The notes under the pieces were generated by a model that was not told the DNA's origin, did no database searches, and was given only the letters and a program-made list of their open reading frames with translations. Position numbers and translations under genes: made by a program. DNA of 64,000 nt from Fuerstiella sp. (GTDB lineage: Bacteria > Planctomycetota > Planctomycetia > Planctomycetales > Planctomycetaceae): the NCBI GenBank assembly GCA_029245955.1, contig JAQWOH010000062.1, positions 1 to 64,000 of the forward strand, read 5' to 3'. Below, piece by piece: positions 63,674 through 64,000 of the stretch; the first letter of the stretch is position 1, and every line of letters starts with the position of its first letter.

Positions 63674-64000
63674 TTATGCTTCCCAGCGACTCTTCATGAA
63701 GTTGAAGCCGTCTTCAGCAAGCTTAAGTTCGGTGTCGAACATTTTCCGCCAGATGCGAGTCGCTGCCGCGAGGTCCGGCAATGCAAGTCCGAAGGCTTCA
63801 ATCATCAGGTAGCCGTCGCTGTAACCAACTTCTTTCAGTGCAGCGAACGACTCATCCCAGTTGACACCGCCCTGTCCCGGCGTTGATCGATCATTTTCGG
63901 ATATGTGAACGTGTACCATCTGGTCTGCACATGTTTTCACAGCATCTGTGATTGATTTTTCTTCAATGTTGGCATGGAACGTGTCATACATTGTCTTTAA
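63674..64000 (-). CDS. Sugar phosphate isomerase/epimerase-like TIM-barrel, C-terminal part only
   Basis: An open frame enters from the right edge of the window and ends at 63674 (108 codons plus stop); the N-terminal part is outside. The sequence LKTMYDTFHANIEEK, then VHVHISENDRSTPGQGGVNW and DGYLMIEAF, is typical of the xylose isomerase-like TIM-barrel family: DTFHANIEE and HISENDRSTPG carry the conserved metal-binding Asp, His and Glu, and the last strand ends in MIEAFG. These enzymes act on ketoses, allulose/tagatose 3-epimerisation being a common activity, and on 3-keto sugars in glycoside degradation. First gene (from the window edge) of the group with DUF1080 and the propeller dehydrogenase-like gene. 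Confidence 0.88.
   Translation of the reverse strand, partial: LKTMYDTFHANIEEKSITDAVKTCADQMVHVHISENDRSTPGQGGVNWDESFAALKEVGYSDGYLMIEAFGLALPDLAAATRIWRKMFDTELKLAEDGFNFMKSRWEA

Overview
The window looks like chromosomal DNA of a planctomycete (order Planctomycetales, probably Planctomycetaceae or a close relative). This rests on gene content: a DUF1559 prepilin-like protein with the H-X9-DG motif, a DUF1549/DUF1553-DUF1501-WD40 trio, three Hanks-type kinases, two secreted sulfatases, DUF1080 and DUF1571 proteins, a PVC-type CxxCH protein carrying copper and heme motifs, and a PEP-CTERM protein beside a probable exosortase. No tRNA, rRNA, CRISPR array, insertion sequence or phage gene was recognised.

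Layout. 0-5.4 kb (minus strand): 5' part of a probable exosortase, a PEP-CTERM protein, a DUF1559 protein, an SDR oxidoreductase and a tandem protease/pseudo-protease. 5.6-8.9 kb (plus): acetolactate synthase large subunit coupled to an M32 carboxypeptidase, ending in a hairpin shared with a convergent gene. 8.9-11.4 kb (minus): a very acidic repeat protein with an N-terminal HTH and a C-terminal membrane segment. 12-18.6 kb (plus): secreted catabolic genes (CocE-type hydrolase, sulfatase, TIM-barrel isomerase-like protein, SMP-30 propeller) and a DNA alkylation repair protein. 18.6-24.6 kb (minus): a large metalloprotease with eight C-terminal repeats and an FAD oxidoreductase. 25-29 kb (plus): DUF1549, DUF1501, WD40. 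29-38 kb: ECF-type sigma factor, thioredoxin-like protein, alkaline phosphatase, lactonase propeller, a sparse stretch with small ORFs, and a kinase with a probable FHA-like domain. 38.1-42.8 kb: a 1556-residue ThuA/SGNH-like/propeller/HEAT/cupredoxin/cytochrome c protein.

42.9-58.8 kb is an envelope and signalling region: a DUF1571 protein, two more kinases, kdsD (arabinose-5-phosphate isomerase, Kdo synthesis) followed by a 1031-residue OstA/LptC-like protein, then on the opposite strand a run of RND/MMPL transporter, GroES-like protein, DUF962/Mpo1-like protein and TolC-type outer-membrane protein. 58.9-64 kb: a sulfatase, an AlkA-type glycosylase and a minus-strand sugar-catabolism group (TIM-barrel isomerase-like, DUF1080, propeller dehydrogenase-like) running off the window.

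The parts most worth following up are the RND/GroES-like/DUF962/TolC run beside the Kdo and lipid-bridge genes, the single-chain OstA-like protein, the acidic HTH-membrane protein, the copper/heme multidomain protein and the PDZ-interrupted pseudo-protease. Many start codons were moved downstream of the longest ORF, on the basis of Shine-Dalgarno (SD) matches or signal peptides; this is stated in each entry.
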